Both the position numbers and the translations under genes were made by a program. DNA of 64,000 bases, taken from assembly GCA_947632015.1 (NCBI GenBank), contig CANRNP010000001.1, forward strand, positions 39,046 to 103,045, given 5' to 3'. Below the pieces are notes generated by a model. That model was not told the DNA's origin and did no database searches. It worked only from the letters and a program-made list of their open reading frames with translations. Shown one piece after another: positions 49,360-57,685 of the stretch. Numbering within the stretch: position 1 is the stretch's first letter; each line of letters starts with the position of its first letter. Source of the DNA: an uncultured Clostridia bacterium. Lineage in GTDB: Bacteria > Bacillota > Clostridia > Christensenellales > Borkfalkiaceae.

Positions 49360-50547
49360 ATGTTTGTTTATGCCGACAATGCGGCGACGACCAAAGTCCG
49401 CCCCGCCGCGCTGAGAGCGTTTACGGAGGTCGCCGAGACCTATTTCGGGAATCCCTCCTCTCTGCACACCGCGGGACAGCGGGCGCAGGAAGAGCTCACC
49501 CGTTGCCGCGAGAAGATCGCCCGCCTCCTGGGCGCCGAGCCGCGGGAGATCTACTTTACTTCGGGCGGGAGCGAATCGGACAACCAGGCGATTTTGAGCG
49601 CCGCCTATGCCGGCGCAAGAAAGGGCAAGAAAAAGATCGTATCGACGGCGATCGAACACCATGCCGTTCTCCATACCCTCGAAAAACTCAAAAAGGAAGG
49701 GTTCGAAGTGATCCTTCTGCCCGTCGGGACGGACGGGATCGTGAAGGCGGAGGACGCGGCGCGGGAGATCGACGAAAATACCTGCCTCGTTTCCGTGATG
49801 CTCGCCAACAACGAGATCGGCACCATCCAGCCCGTTGCGGAGATCGGCGCGGTCTGCCGCGAGAAAAAAGTGCCCTTCCACACCGACGCGGTGCAGGCGG
49901 TCGGGCATATCCCCGTTGACGTAAAGACCCTCGGTTGCGATTATCTTGCCCTCTCCGGGCATAAATTCGGCGCGCCGCGGGGCGTGGGAGCGCTGTATGT
50001 GAGAAAGGGGGCTCCCCTCTCCTCCCTCATCGAAGGGGGAGCGCAGGAGCGCGGAAAGCGCGCGGGCACGGAAAATCTGCCCGCGATCGCGGCGATGGCG
50101 GCGGCGCTCGAAGAGGCGGTAAATAACCTGCCCGCCTATACCCGTAAAGTTACCGTTTTGCGGGACAGGCTGATCGAAAAACTGAGCGCGATCCCCCACT
50201 GCGCCCTCAACGGCGACCCGAAAAAGAGGCTGTGCAACAACGTGAGCTTTTGTTTCGAGGGGATCGAAGGGGAATCCCTCCTTCTTCTGCTCGACGAAGA
50301 GGGAATTTGCGCCTCGTCCGGTTCGGCATGCACCTCAGGCTCGCTCGACCCCTCGCACGTTCTGCTCGCGATCGGCAGAGTGCACGACGTGGCGCACGGC
50401 TCTCTCCGCCTCACCCTCTCCGAGGAGACGACGGAGGAAGAAGTCGATTATATTGCCGAAAAAGTCGGATACGTTGTATCATATTTGCGCAACATGTCCC
50501 CCGTTTGGCGGGACCTTACGGAAGGAAAGAGAAAGTATATTTTATAA
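49360..50547 (+). CDS. nifS: Cysteine desulfurase
   Basis: A 395-residue PLP enzyme that supplies sulfur from cysteine for iron-sulfur clusters. It has MFVYADNAATT, the PLP-Lys motif LSGHKFGAPRG, and the active Cys in SSGSACTSGS, whose short loop marks the NifS/IscS type. AAGGAG precedes the AUG at 49360. It is followed by the scaffold gene and the Rrf2 regulator. A role in isc-type assembly is clear. Confidence 0.95.
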   Translation: MFVYADNAATTKVRPAALRAFTEVAETYFGNPSSLHTAGQRAQEELTRCREKIARLLGAEPREIYFTSGGSESDNQAILSAAYAGARKGKKKIVSTAIEHHAVLHTLEKLKKEGFEVILLPVGTDGIVKAEDAAREIDENTCLVSVMLANNEIGTIQPVAEIGAVCREKKVPFHTDAVQAVGHIPVDVKTLGCDYLALSGHKFGAPRGVGALYVRKGAPLSSLIEGGAQERGKRAGTENLPAIAAMAAALEEAVNNLPAYTRKVTVLRDRLIEKLSAIPHCALNGDPKKRLCNNVSFCFEGIEGESLLLLLDEEGICASSGSACTSGSLDPSHVLLAIGRVHDVAHGSLRLTLSEETTEEEVDYIAEKVGYVVSYLRNMSPVWRDLTEGKRKYIL

Positions 50548-50566
50548 GATAAGGACGGACGAAAAA

Positions 50567-51001
50567 ATGGCTTTATACAGCGAAAAAGTGATGGATCACT
50601 TCAAAAATCCGAGAAATGTCGGCGTGATCGAAAACGCGGACGGCGTGGGAGAAGTCGGCAACGCAAAGTGCGGCGACATCATGAAGATCTACCTCAAAAT
50701 CGAGGACGGGATCATCGTAGACGTCAAATTCGAGACTTTCGGCTGCGGAAGCGCGATCGCTTCGAGCTCGATGGCGACGGAGCTCATCAAGGGGAAGCCC
50801 CTCTCGGAGGCGCTCTCCCTCACCAACAAGGCGGTCGCCGAAGCGCTCGACGGACTGCCCGCCTATAAAATGCACTGCTCCGTGCTCGCGGAAGAGGCGA
50901 TCAAGGCGGCGATCCTCGACTATTACAAGAAGAACAATATCCCCTACGACGAAAGTCTCTTCCGCGAATCATCCTGCGCGCACTGCGCGAAAACGGAATG
51001 A
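50567..51001 (+). CDS. nifU: Iron-sulfur scaffold protein (IscU/NifU type)
   Basis: A 144-residue scaffold on which clusters are built. Three ligands are Cys35 in GNAKCGD, Cys60 in FGCGSAIASSS and Cys104 in KMHCS, plus Asp37. The start MALYSEKVMDHFKNPRN is typical. It lies 19 bases after nifS. Its stop overlaps the regulator start as ATGA. Confidence 0.95.
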   Translation: MALYSEKVMDHFKNPRNVGVIENADGVGEVGNAKCGDIMKIYLKIEDGIIVDVKFETFGCGSAIASSSMATELIKGKPLSEALSLTNKAVAEALDGLPAYKMHCSVLAEEAIKAAILDYYKKNNIPYDESLFRESSCAHCAKTE

Positions 51002-51399
51002 TCATTTCGGCAAAAGGAAAATATGCGCTCCGCGTGATGATCGCGCTCGCGGCGCGGAAGGGCGGGCGGCCCGTTCCCCTCAAAGAGCTCGCCGCGGAAG
51101 AGGAGATCCCCCGTAAATTCCTCGAACAGATCATGACCGAGCTCGCAAAGGCGGGGCTGGTGAAAAGCGTGCGCGGCAAAAACGGCGGGTTTTTGCTGAC
51201 ACGTCCCCCGCAAACTTATACGGCGGCGGAGATCCTGCACGTTACCGAGACCTCGCTCGCGGCGGCGGAATGTTCGGGCAGCGGCGAGTGCCCGCGCGCG
51301 GACGTTTGCCCCACTCTCCCGATGTGGAGGGCGCTCGACGAGGCGATGGACGAACTGCTCAAAAAATACACGCTGGCGGAGCTGAGCTCCCGCGGCTGA
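50998..51399 (+). CDS. Rrf2-family regulator, IscR-like
   Basis: The 133-residue winged-helix repressor has an N-terminal DNA-binding domain (ISAKGKYALRVMIALA, IPRKFLEQIMTELAKAGLV, RGKNGGF) and three Cys at 92, 98 and 104. These are the same positions and C-x5-C-x5-C spacing as the cluster ligands of E. coli IscR. The fourth ligand (His107 in E. coli) is Leu here. Its place after nifS-nifU and the dyad near the operon promoter suggest that it senses iron-sulfur status and represses its own operon. Confidence 0.92.
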   Translation: MIISAKGKYALRVMIALAARKGGRPVPLKELAAEEEIPRKFLEQIMTELAKAGLVKSVRGKNGGFLLTRPPQTYTAAEILHVTETSLAAAECSGSGECPRADVCPTLPMWRALDEAMDELLKKYTLAELSSRG

Positions 51400-51426
51400 C
51401 CCCGCCTCTCTCAAACAAAACCGAAA

Positions 51427-51462
51427 GCGCCGCCGATTGCAAGGCAATCGGCGGCGCTTTTT
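51427..51462. terminator. Bidirectional terminator
   Basis: GCGCCGCCGATTGC and its complement enclose a three-base loop (51427-51457), followed by T on the plus strand. It lies between the convergent rrf2 and lysC genes. Confidence 0.85.
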
Positions 51463-51477
51463 CGCTCCTTCCGCTTT

Positions 51478-52803
51478 TCAGGACCCGTTCCTGCCGAAGA
51501 ATTCTTCGTAGACCGCGCGAAGGGTGCGCTCGTAATTTTTATTGTCTACCCCGACGATGATGTTCAACTCGGAAGAGCCCTGGTCGATCATGCGGACGTT
51601 GACGCCGGCGCGGGCGATCGCGTCGAACAATCTTGCGGACGTACCCACGTTTCTCATCATGCCGTGCCCGACGACCGCGATGAGCGCGATGTCGGTGAGC
51701 GTCTTGCATTGATCGGGACGGACTTCCGCTTTGATGTCCGCCTCGATCTTTTCCAGCGTCCCCTCTTTGAGCTCCGTCTCGTCGATGACGAAGGAGATGG
51801 TGTCGATCCCGGAGGGCATGTGCTCGAAGCTGACGTGATATTTTTCCAGAACGGAGAGAATGCGGCGGGCGAAGCCGATCTCACTGTTCATGAGGGATTT
51901 TTCGATGAAGATGACCGCGAAATTCTTCTTCCCCGCGATCCCCGTGACGGGCGACGGCGAAGAGGACGCCTCCGTGGCGGGCACAATGCGGGTGCCTTCG
52001 TCATCGGGGCGGAAAGTGTTTTTGATGAGGATGGGAATGTTCGCTTCCCGCACGGGGAAGATGCTCTCGCTGTGGAGCACGTTCGCCCCCATGTACGAGA
52101 GCTCCCTCAGTTCCCGGTAGGAGAGGCGGTCGATGTGGGCGGGACTGTCTACAATGCGGGGGTCGCATGCAAGAAAACCGCTCACGTCCGTCCAGTTTTC
52201 GTACAGGTCGGCGCCGACCGCCCGCGCGACGATGGCGCCCGAAACGTCGCTCCCGCCGCGGGAAAAGGTGTGCACTTTCCCCCTTTCGTCCGCGCCGTAA
52301 AACCCCGCCACGACGGCGCGCGGCTTGCCGCGGAGCGCCGCCGCCATCAGAGAATAGGTCTTTTCGCAATCCAGCCTGCCGTCCTCGGTAAAGCGCACGG
52401 CGTCGCATGCGTCGACAAAGGGTATGCCGAGGAGCGCCGCCATGATCCGCCCGGAGAGATATTCCCCCCGCGACGCCGTGAACTCCTCGCTCTTCTCCCG
52501 CATGATCGCCCGTTCCGTCTCCGAAAGGATCTCTTCGATCCCGAAGTCGAGCCCGATCTCGCGCACGATGCCGCGGAAGCGCTCCTTGACCGCCGTAAAG
52601 GGCTCGCAGACCCCCTTCTCCGCGACGGCGCGGTAGGTTTCGTACAATTTGTCGGTGACCTTTACGTCCCCTCCGAAGCGCTTGCCGGGCGCGGACGCAA
52701 CGAGGTACCGCCGCGCGGGGTCCGCACGGAAAATTTCGGCGACCCGAAGGATGTTTATGCCGTCCGCCATAGACGTGCCGCCGAATTTGCAAACTTTAAT
52801 CAT
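51478..52803 (-). CDS. lysC: Aspartate kinase
   Basis: The 441-residue enzyme phosphorylates aspartate, the entry to lysine and threonine synthesis. It has the N-terminal KFGGTSM, the active-site RGGSDVSGA and a pair of C-terminal ACT domains (IALIAVVGHGMMRNVGTSARLF), so feedback control is likely. AGGGAAAT precedes the AUG at 52803, which overlaps the DUF1015 stop by eight bases. Confidence 0.95.
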   Translation of the reverse strand: MIKVCKFGGTSMADGINILRVAEIFRADPARRYLVASAPGKRFGGDVKVTDKLYETYRAVAEKGVCEPFTAVKERFRGIVREIGLDFGIEEILSETERAIMREKSEEFTASRGEYLSGRIMAALLGIPFVDACDAVRFTEDGRLDCEKTYSLMAAALRGKPRAVVAGFYGADERGKVHTFSRGGSDVSGAIVARAVGADLYENWTDVSGFLACDPRIVDSPAHIDRLSYRELRELSYMGANVLHSESIFPVREANIPILIKNTFRPDDEGTRIVPATEASSSPSPVTGIAGKKNFAVIFIEKSLMNSEIGFARRILSVLEKYHVSFEHMPSGIDTISFVIDETELKEGTLEKIEADIKAEVRPDQCKTLTDIALIAVVGHGMMRNVGTSARLFDAIARAGVNVRMIDQGSSELNIIVGVDNKNYERTLRAVYEEFFGRNGS

Positions 52804-53695
52804 AGGATATTTCCCTGCCTTCGAGGCTGCACCTCGCGTCTTGTTCGCTGCCGAGCCGCACGCTCTTTGCGGGAAGGGTGCGCCCCGCCTTCCAAAGCGC
52901 GAGCAATTCCTCTTTCCTGACCGCCTCGCCGCTCCCGCATTCCCGCACGGTGAGGACGGGGTCGCAGAGATTGACGAACTCCGCCGCGGTAAAACGGGCG
53001 GGGTGGTTACGCGCCTCGTGCGCCGAAATGCCCGCTTTGACGCTCTCCCAGTGCATCTTCGCCGCCGCCAGCGTGTGGTTGCCGTCGAGCACGCCGAAGC
53101 AGGGATCGCCGTAGTGCAACAGATCGCGGATCACCTCGCTTGCGATGAATTCGGGGATAAAGGAAGCGGAGAGTTTGCCCGCGGGGGCGGCGATCTCGTA
53201 TAAAAGCTCCAACTCCTCGTTTTCAAGCGCGCGCATGATCTTGTCCCTCTTATCCTTGTAACAGAGCACGGTGTGCGGGAATTCGATGATCGCGCCCGCC
53301 CGCTCCTTTGCCCGCGATCCCACGAGGGAAGGAAGGGTCTGCGTCGTGGGGCGGATCGCGCCTTCGGGGGAAAACGCCTCGATGTCCACCGCGGCGAGGA
53401 TCCCCTTCCGGATCCCGCGGGCGGTGTGCCGCTCGATGAGCAGAAAACCGCGCTCGATCCGTCCTAAATCCCCCCGTTCGAGCACGGCATACATGGCGTC
53501 CCTTATTTTTTTCAGGCGTTCCTCTTCGCCCTCGCCCCGCAAAAAGTCGGGCAGGATGCAATCGCGCGCGGAAAGACCTTCCCCCTTCGCGGAGACCTCC
53601 CACCATTCGGGGGAGCAATCGCACGCGGGCGCGACCCATTCGTCCTCGCACATGCGGGGCACCAGAAACCGCGGGATACGGATACAGTTCCTCAT
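52796..53695 (-). CDS. DUF1015-like protein
   Basis: The 299-residue soluble protein resembles DUF1015: a conserved FGVLDGNHTLAAAKMHWE segment (family form DGHHR), NHPARFTA and an N-terminal IRIPRFLVPR. Catalytic chemistry is not known for the family. Its AUG at 53695 overlaps the stop of the 35-codon ORF (ATGA) and its stop overlaps lysC. Its role next to cdaA is unknown. Confidence 0.75.
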   Translation of the reverse strand: MRNCIRIPRFLVPRMCEDEWVAPACDCSPEWWEVSAKGEGLSARDCILPDFLRGEGEEERLKKIRDAMYAVLERGDLGRIERGFLLIERHTARGIRKGILAAVDIEAFSPEGAIRPTTQTLPSLVGSRAKERAGAIIEFPHTVLCYKDKRDKIMRALENEELELLYEIAAPAGKLSASFIPEFIASEVIRDLLHYGDPCFGVLDGNHTLAAAKMHWESVKAGISAHEARNHPARFTAAEFVNLCDPVLTVRECGSGEAVRKEELLALWKAGRTLPAKSVRLGSEQDARCSLEGREISYD

Positions 53696-53799
53696 ACCGC
53701 GTTGATGATCACGACGACGATGACGGCGAGCGCGAGCGCCGCGAGTTTGAGCGGGATATTTTCGGTAAACGCTTTTTTCAAGTGTTCGAGAAATTTCAT
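53692..53799 (-). CDS. 35-residue remnant of CdaR (YbbR-like) membrane protein
   Basis: This 35-codon ORF reads MKFLEHLKKAFTEN, then a single hydrophobic helix (IPLKLAALALAVIVVVIINAV). It looks like the N-terminal anchor of CdaR, whose YbbR repeats should follow but are absent. Its AUG overlaps the cdaA stop (ATGA) and its own stop overlaps the DUF1015 start (ATGA), so it is embedded in a coupled chain. No ribosome site of its own is needed. It could be a real micropeptide that still touches CdaA in the membrane, or a decaying gene. Confidence 0.7.
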   Translation of the reverse strand: MKFLEHLKKAFTENIPLKLAALALAVIVVVIINAV

Positions 53800-54620
53800 A
53801 CCTTCTTGCCCTCCGCGTTGAATTCTTTCCAGTAGTATTCGCGCAAAAACTTTTTCAGCAATTCGGAATCGGCATACCGCGTGATGTCCCCCCGCTTGAC
53901 GATGGAGACGATCCCCGTCTCCTCCGAGACGATGATGGTGGAGACGTCCGCCACTTCGGTGACCCCGATGCCCGCGCGGTGGCGCGTTCCGAAATCTTTG
54001 GGGAAATCCCTCTGCGTGAGAGGCAAAAAGCACCCCGCCGCCTGTATCTTATCGCCGTAAATGATCATGGCGCCGTCGTGGAGGGGGGCTTTGTCGATGA
54101 AGATCCCCTCGATGAGTTGGTTGGAGATGTTCGCCCCTAACTTTACGCCGCTGTCCACGATGTCCTTGGGCAAATTCCCGTTGGAGAGCACGATGAGCGC
54201 GCCCGTATTGTTTTTGGAGAGGTTCTGCACCGCACGCACGATGGAAGAGATGTATTCCTCCGCCCGCGCCGCCACGGCGGACTTCGCCGTCGTTTCGCTC
54301 CGCGCTTCCCCGCCGCGTTTGCCCGTCCAGATGGAGCGCTTGATCTCCTGGCTGAACAAGAGCAGGAAGAACATGGAGAGCACCATGAGGAAGAGCAGAT
54401 ACGCCGTGCTGTTGAGCCGCTCCGACATCATGCAGACGACGCCCACCAAGAGGGAGAGCACGACGTACACGACGATGAGCTGCCGCGCGTTGTTCGCCTT
54501 CAAGGTGCGGAACACGAAATAGATGAGCAGATAGAGAAAGATCCCCTCCGCAAAATAAACCAGCCAGCTCTCGCCGAACTGCATGAACACGTTTTTGATG
54601 TTTTCAAAGACGTTTGCCAT
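53796..54620 (-). CDS. cdaA: Diadenylate cyclase
   Basis: CdaA makes c-di-AMP from two ATP. The 274-residue protein has three N-terminal membrane helices (about 15-35, 43-63, 70-92) and a DAC domain (about 125-260). The domain has the DGA motif in APLHDGAMII and the RHR motif in FGTRHRAGIG. Usually cdaR and glmM follow; here only a tiny CdaR-like ORF is present and glmM is not in the window. GGAGTAAT precedes the AUG. Confidence 0.96.
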   Translation of the reverse strand: MANVFENIKNVFMQFGESWLVYFAEGIFLYLLIYFVFRTLKANNARQLIVVYVVLSLLVGVVCMMSERLNSTAYLLFLMVLSMFFLLLFSQEIKRSIWTGKRGGEARSETTAKSAVAARAEEYISSIVRAVQNLSKNNTGALIVLSNGNLPKDIVDSGVKLGANISNQLIEGIFIDKAPLHDGAMIIYGDKIQAAGCFLPLTQRDFPKDFGTRHRAGIGVTEVADVSTIIVSEETGIVSIVKRGDITRYADSELLKKFLREYYWKEFNAEGKKV

Positions 54621-54705
54621 ATTACTCCTCGCCTGCCGTTTTTACCATTTTATTATAACGTCCGGGCGCAAAAAAGAAAAGTGTTTTTCCCCTCTTTTCG
54701 CCCTC

Positions 54706-55695
54706 TTATTTTTCGCCGCCGAAAAATATTCCCGCGATCGCCGTAAAAAGCGCCCCCGATTTGGTGTAGAGCCCGCCGCGCATTTCGCTCAAAAGGGCGT
54801 ACGTCTTGCGGTACAGCTCCTCCACGCGCTCCTTGCCGAGCCGCGCGACCGTCTCGCGGCTTTTCTGCACGGGATAGGGCTTCATGCCGAGTTTTTGCGC
54901 GATCTCCCCGTCGCTGCCGCCGAGGTTGGAGATCTCGCACAGCGTTTTGAAGTGGGAGACGAGGGCGGCGAGCACCGCGTTCTCGTCCGTCCCCTTGGTG
55001 AGAAGGTCGCTTAAAATCTGGGAAAACGCCGTAAAATTCCCGCGGGAAGCCGCCTGCGTAAGCTCGTATATTTTATATTCCGCGTCTTTGGCGATCTGTT
55101 CTTCCACGACCGCGCAGGTGACCCTGCCTCCCTCGCCGAGCAGAAGGCGGAGTTTTTCGGTCTCTTTTTTCATGCGGGCGGCGTCCGAAGCGCAACAGCG
55201 GACCATGAATCCGGCGGCGTCGGCGTCGGGCGAGAGCCCCGCCCGCCGCATGAGCGTAAAGAGCCAGCGGGAGAGCGTTTCCTCGTCCGCGCGGGAGCAA
55301 TCGACGTAAGTGACGCCCTTCTTCCGCCTCAGGTCGGCGGCGCTTGCCTTTTTCCCCGCGTTGACGATGACGAGCACCGTGCTCTCGCAGGGCTTTTCCG
55401 CATAACTTTGCAAAAGCCCCCATTCCCGCTCGGTGGGATAGAACCCATAGACGCGCACCAGCCGTTTTTCGTCGAAGAAGGGAAGGGAAAACAGCCCGTC
55501 GCGGAAAGCGGCGAGCTTCTCCCCTTTCAGATCCTCTCCCTCACAGCGCACGTCGTTGAGCATGGGCTGGGTGAGTTTGCACGCCGCGCGGATGCTCTCC
55601 ACCGCGTGATCGCGGAAATACTCCTCCTCGCCCTCGACGAGGTAGATCGGCTCCAACCGTTCCTGTAAACTTTTGGCAAGCTGAACGAATTTCAT
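54706..55695 (-). CDS. holA: DNA polymerase III delta subunit
   Basis: The 329-residue clamp-loader subunit opens the sliding clamp. It has the P-loop-like IYLVEGEEEYFRDHAVE, then VLVIVNAGKKA, and a C-terminal alpha-helical collar. Family N-terminus and length (about 330-345) agree. Its AUG overlaps the comEC stop as ATGA. The comEC-holA order is common in Firmicutes. Confidence 0.9.
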   Translation of the reverse strand: MKFVQLAKSLQERLEPIYLVEGEEEYFRDHAVESIRAACKLTQPMLNDVRCEGEDLKGEKLAAFRDGLFSLPFFDEKRLVRVYGFYPTEREWGLLQSYAEKPCESTVLVIVNAGKKASAADLRRKKGVTYVDCSRADEETLSRWLFTLMRRAGLSPDADAAGFMVRCCASDAARMKKETEKLRLLLGEGGRVTCAVVEEQIAKDAEYKIYELTQAASRGNFTAFSQILSDLLTKGTDENAVLAALVSHFKTLCEISNLGGSDGEIAQKLGMKPYPVQKSRETVARLGKERVEELYRKTYALLSEMRGGLYTKSGALFTAIAGIFFGGEK

Positions 55696-57662
55696 AACGT
55701 TTTTATGATCCCATTCCGAAGAAAATATTTCAAGCCCGACGAGGCGCTTCCCACAAAGAGGTCGGCGCCGAGGGCGGAAACGCCCGTAAAATCGATCTCC
55801 ACCGCCGCGCCCTCCGCATATAAGACGAGCTTCGTGCGGGTCTCATAGCAAAAGAGCAGTCCGCCCGCTTCGACCCGCTCCCCGAAGTCGATCCGACGGG
55901 CAAGCCCCGTTTCGCATTCGTCCCTGAGACAGACGCGCTCCGCCGGCAAAAACGCCGCCGTGTTCGCCCCCGCGACTTCGTCCTCGGCGAGCACGATGAC
56001 GGCAGTCAGCCCGCCGCCGTAGGTGCGCCGTAAAAACTCGCGGCATTCCTCCAAGGAGATGTCCCCGCCGGTGACGAGGACCCGCTCGCTACTTGTGCGC
56101 ACGAGCGCCGCATAGGCGTCCTCGCGGGCGTAGCAGTCGATACGGCAACCGTAAAACACTACGTTTTCGAGCGTGAGCGAAAGGGCAAAGAGGAGGGCAA
56201 GCCCCGCAAACGCGCATCCCCGCAAAAGGGGGCGCAGACGGACCCGCGGCGAGAGCATAAGGCACCCCGTGAGCCAGACCGCTCCCCCCGCGCCGAGCGC
56301 AAAGCCCGCGATCGTAAGCGGCGCCTCCGCCGCAGAGAGCAGATACAGGAGCGCGGTGAATCCTCCTGCGGGGAACAGCAAGAAGAAGGACGCGGCGGGC
56401 GGAATGACGAGCGACAGCAGCGCGCAGACGAAGGTGCACAGAAAGAGCGCGGGAAGCAGGGGCACGAGAAAGAGATTCCACACCACGGAGAGCGCGGGGA
56501 CGTAGCCGAAGGCGTCGAAGAGGATGGGGAATACGAATATCTGCACCGCGAGCGAAGCCGAAAGATAGCCGCCCAAAAACCGCGGGAAGCGCAGACGGGC
56601 AAACAGCCGCCCGAAGCTCCCCGCAAACAGCGCCAGCCCAAGGCATGCCCCGTAGGAGAGCCGCATGCCGACCGAATACCATTGCGCGGGGAAAAAGAGC
56701 AGGGTGGCGACCGCCGCGAGCGCGACCGAGCCCGGAAAATCGTATTTTCTGCCGAGAGAACGGGTCGTGCCGAGCACCGCGCACATGAGGACGGCGCGGA
56801 CGGACGACACGGTGAACCCGCAAAAGGCGCAATAGAGCGCCGCCGCGGCAAGCGCGGGCAAAAAGCGCAGCCGTTTGAGGGGACGGGCGCAGAGATAGAC
56901 CGCCGAATACAGAATGCCGATATGTAGCCCCGAAATGGCGAAGATATGGGCGATCCCCCCTTGCCGCACCGTCTCGGACAGTCCCTCGTCGAGATCGCCC
57001 GAATTGCCCGTCAAAAGGGCGTAGGCGAGATCGGCTTGTTCCTCCCCCATGTTTTTGTGCAGAATATCGTAGAGCGCGGCGCTCACTTTGAGGAAGGGGT
57101 CTTTCGACCTGCCCGCCCTTTCGGCGCCGCTCACCGAAGCGAGATAGCGGATGTCCTCCGAAAAACAGTACCGCGCATAGCGGTCCCGCTCCGCGTCGCG
57201 GGCGTTTACGGGCGAGAGCGAGGCGTCGCAGACGAGAATATCCGAAAGGGCGATCTCTTCCTCTTCCCCGAAGGTCACGCGGCACTTTCCGCCCTGCGGC
57301 TCGCCGTCCAGAAAGAGGTCGTCCAGCGTGACGACGGAATATCCCCGCTTATGGGAGATAGAGACGACGGTGCCCATGAGGCGGTATTCCCCCGCCGCCG
57401 CGGCGGAGGAAAAGCGGAGGGTAAAGAGATGCAGCGAGAGCATTCCCGCGCCGAAAAAGAGAACGACGGTGAGAAAGATCGCAAACACACGCCCCCTTTT
57501 CAAGGGCGGAAGGGCGAGCAGAAGAAATACCGCGGGAAAGAGAAAGTCGCAGGGCTTTATCTCCCCGAAGAAGATCTTGCCGTAGAGAAGGAGCCCGCAG
57601 GAGAGCCCGAACGCGCAAAACAGCGCAGGGCGGAAATTCAGACGGGCGCGCAGATCTTCCAT
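55692..57662 (-). CDS. comEC: ComEC/Rec2 DNA-uptake channel, degenerate C-terminus
   Basis: The 656-residue membrane protein has the ComEC OB-like outer domain (about 85-180) and the Competence core: AYALLTGNSGDLDEGLSETVRQGGIAHIFAISGLHIGIL (read as its start and end motifs LLTGNSGDL and ISGLHIG). Many hydrophobic helices follow. The last 130 residues correspond to the beta-lactamase-like domain, but no HxHxDH metal motif is seen, so nuclease activity is probably lost. GGAGGAAAAAG precedes the AUG. It lies 23 bases after the helicase gene. Confidence 0.88.
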   Translation of the reverse strand: MEDLRARLNFRPALFCAFGLSCGLLLYGKIFFGEIKPCDFLFPAVFLLLALPPLKRGRVFAIFLTVVLFFGAGMLSLHLFTLRFSSAAAAGEYRLMGTVVSISHKRGYSVVTLDDLFLDGEPQGGKCRVTFGEEEEIALSDILVCDASLSPVNARDAERDRYARYCFSEDIRYLASVSGAERAGRSKDPFLKVSAALYDILHKNMGEEQADLAYALLTGNSGDLDEGLSETVRQGGIAHIFAISGLHIGILYSAVYLCARPLKRLRFLPALAAAALYCAFCGFTVSSVRAVLMCAVLGTTRSLGRKYDFPGSVALAAVATLLFFPAQWYSVGMRLSYGACLGLALFAGSFGRLFARLRFPRFLGGYLSASLAVQIFVFPILFDAFGYVPALSVVWNLFLVPLLPALFLCTFVCALLSLVIPPAASFFLLFPAGGFTALLYLLSAAEAPLTIAGFALGAGGAVWLTGCLMLSPRVRLRPLLRGCAFAGLALLFALSLTLENVVFYGCRIDCYAREDAYAALVRTSSERVLVTGGDISLEECREFLRRTYGGGLTAVIVLAEDEVAGANTAAFLPAERVCLRDECETGLARRIDFGERVEAGGLLFCYETRTKLVLYAEGAAVEIDFTGVSALGADLFVGSASSGLKYFLRNGIIKTL

Positions 57663-57685
57663 GCTTTTTCCTCCGTAAAAAACCG

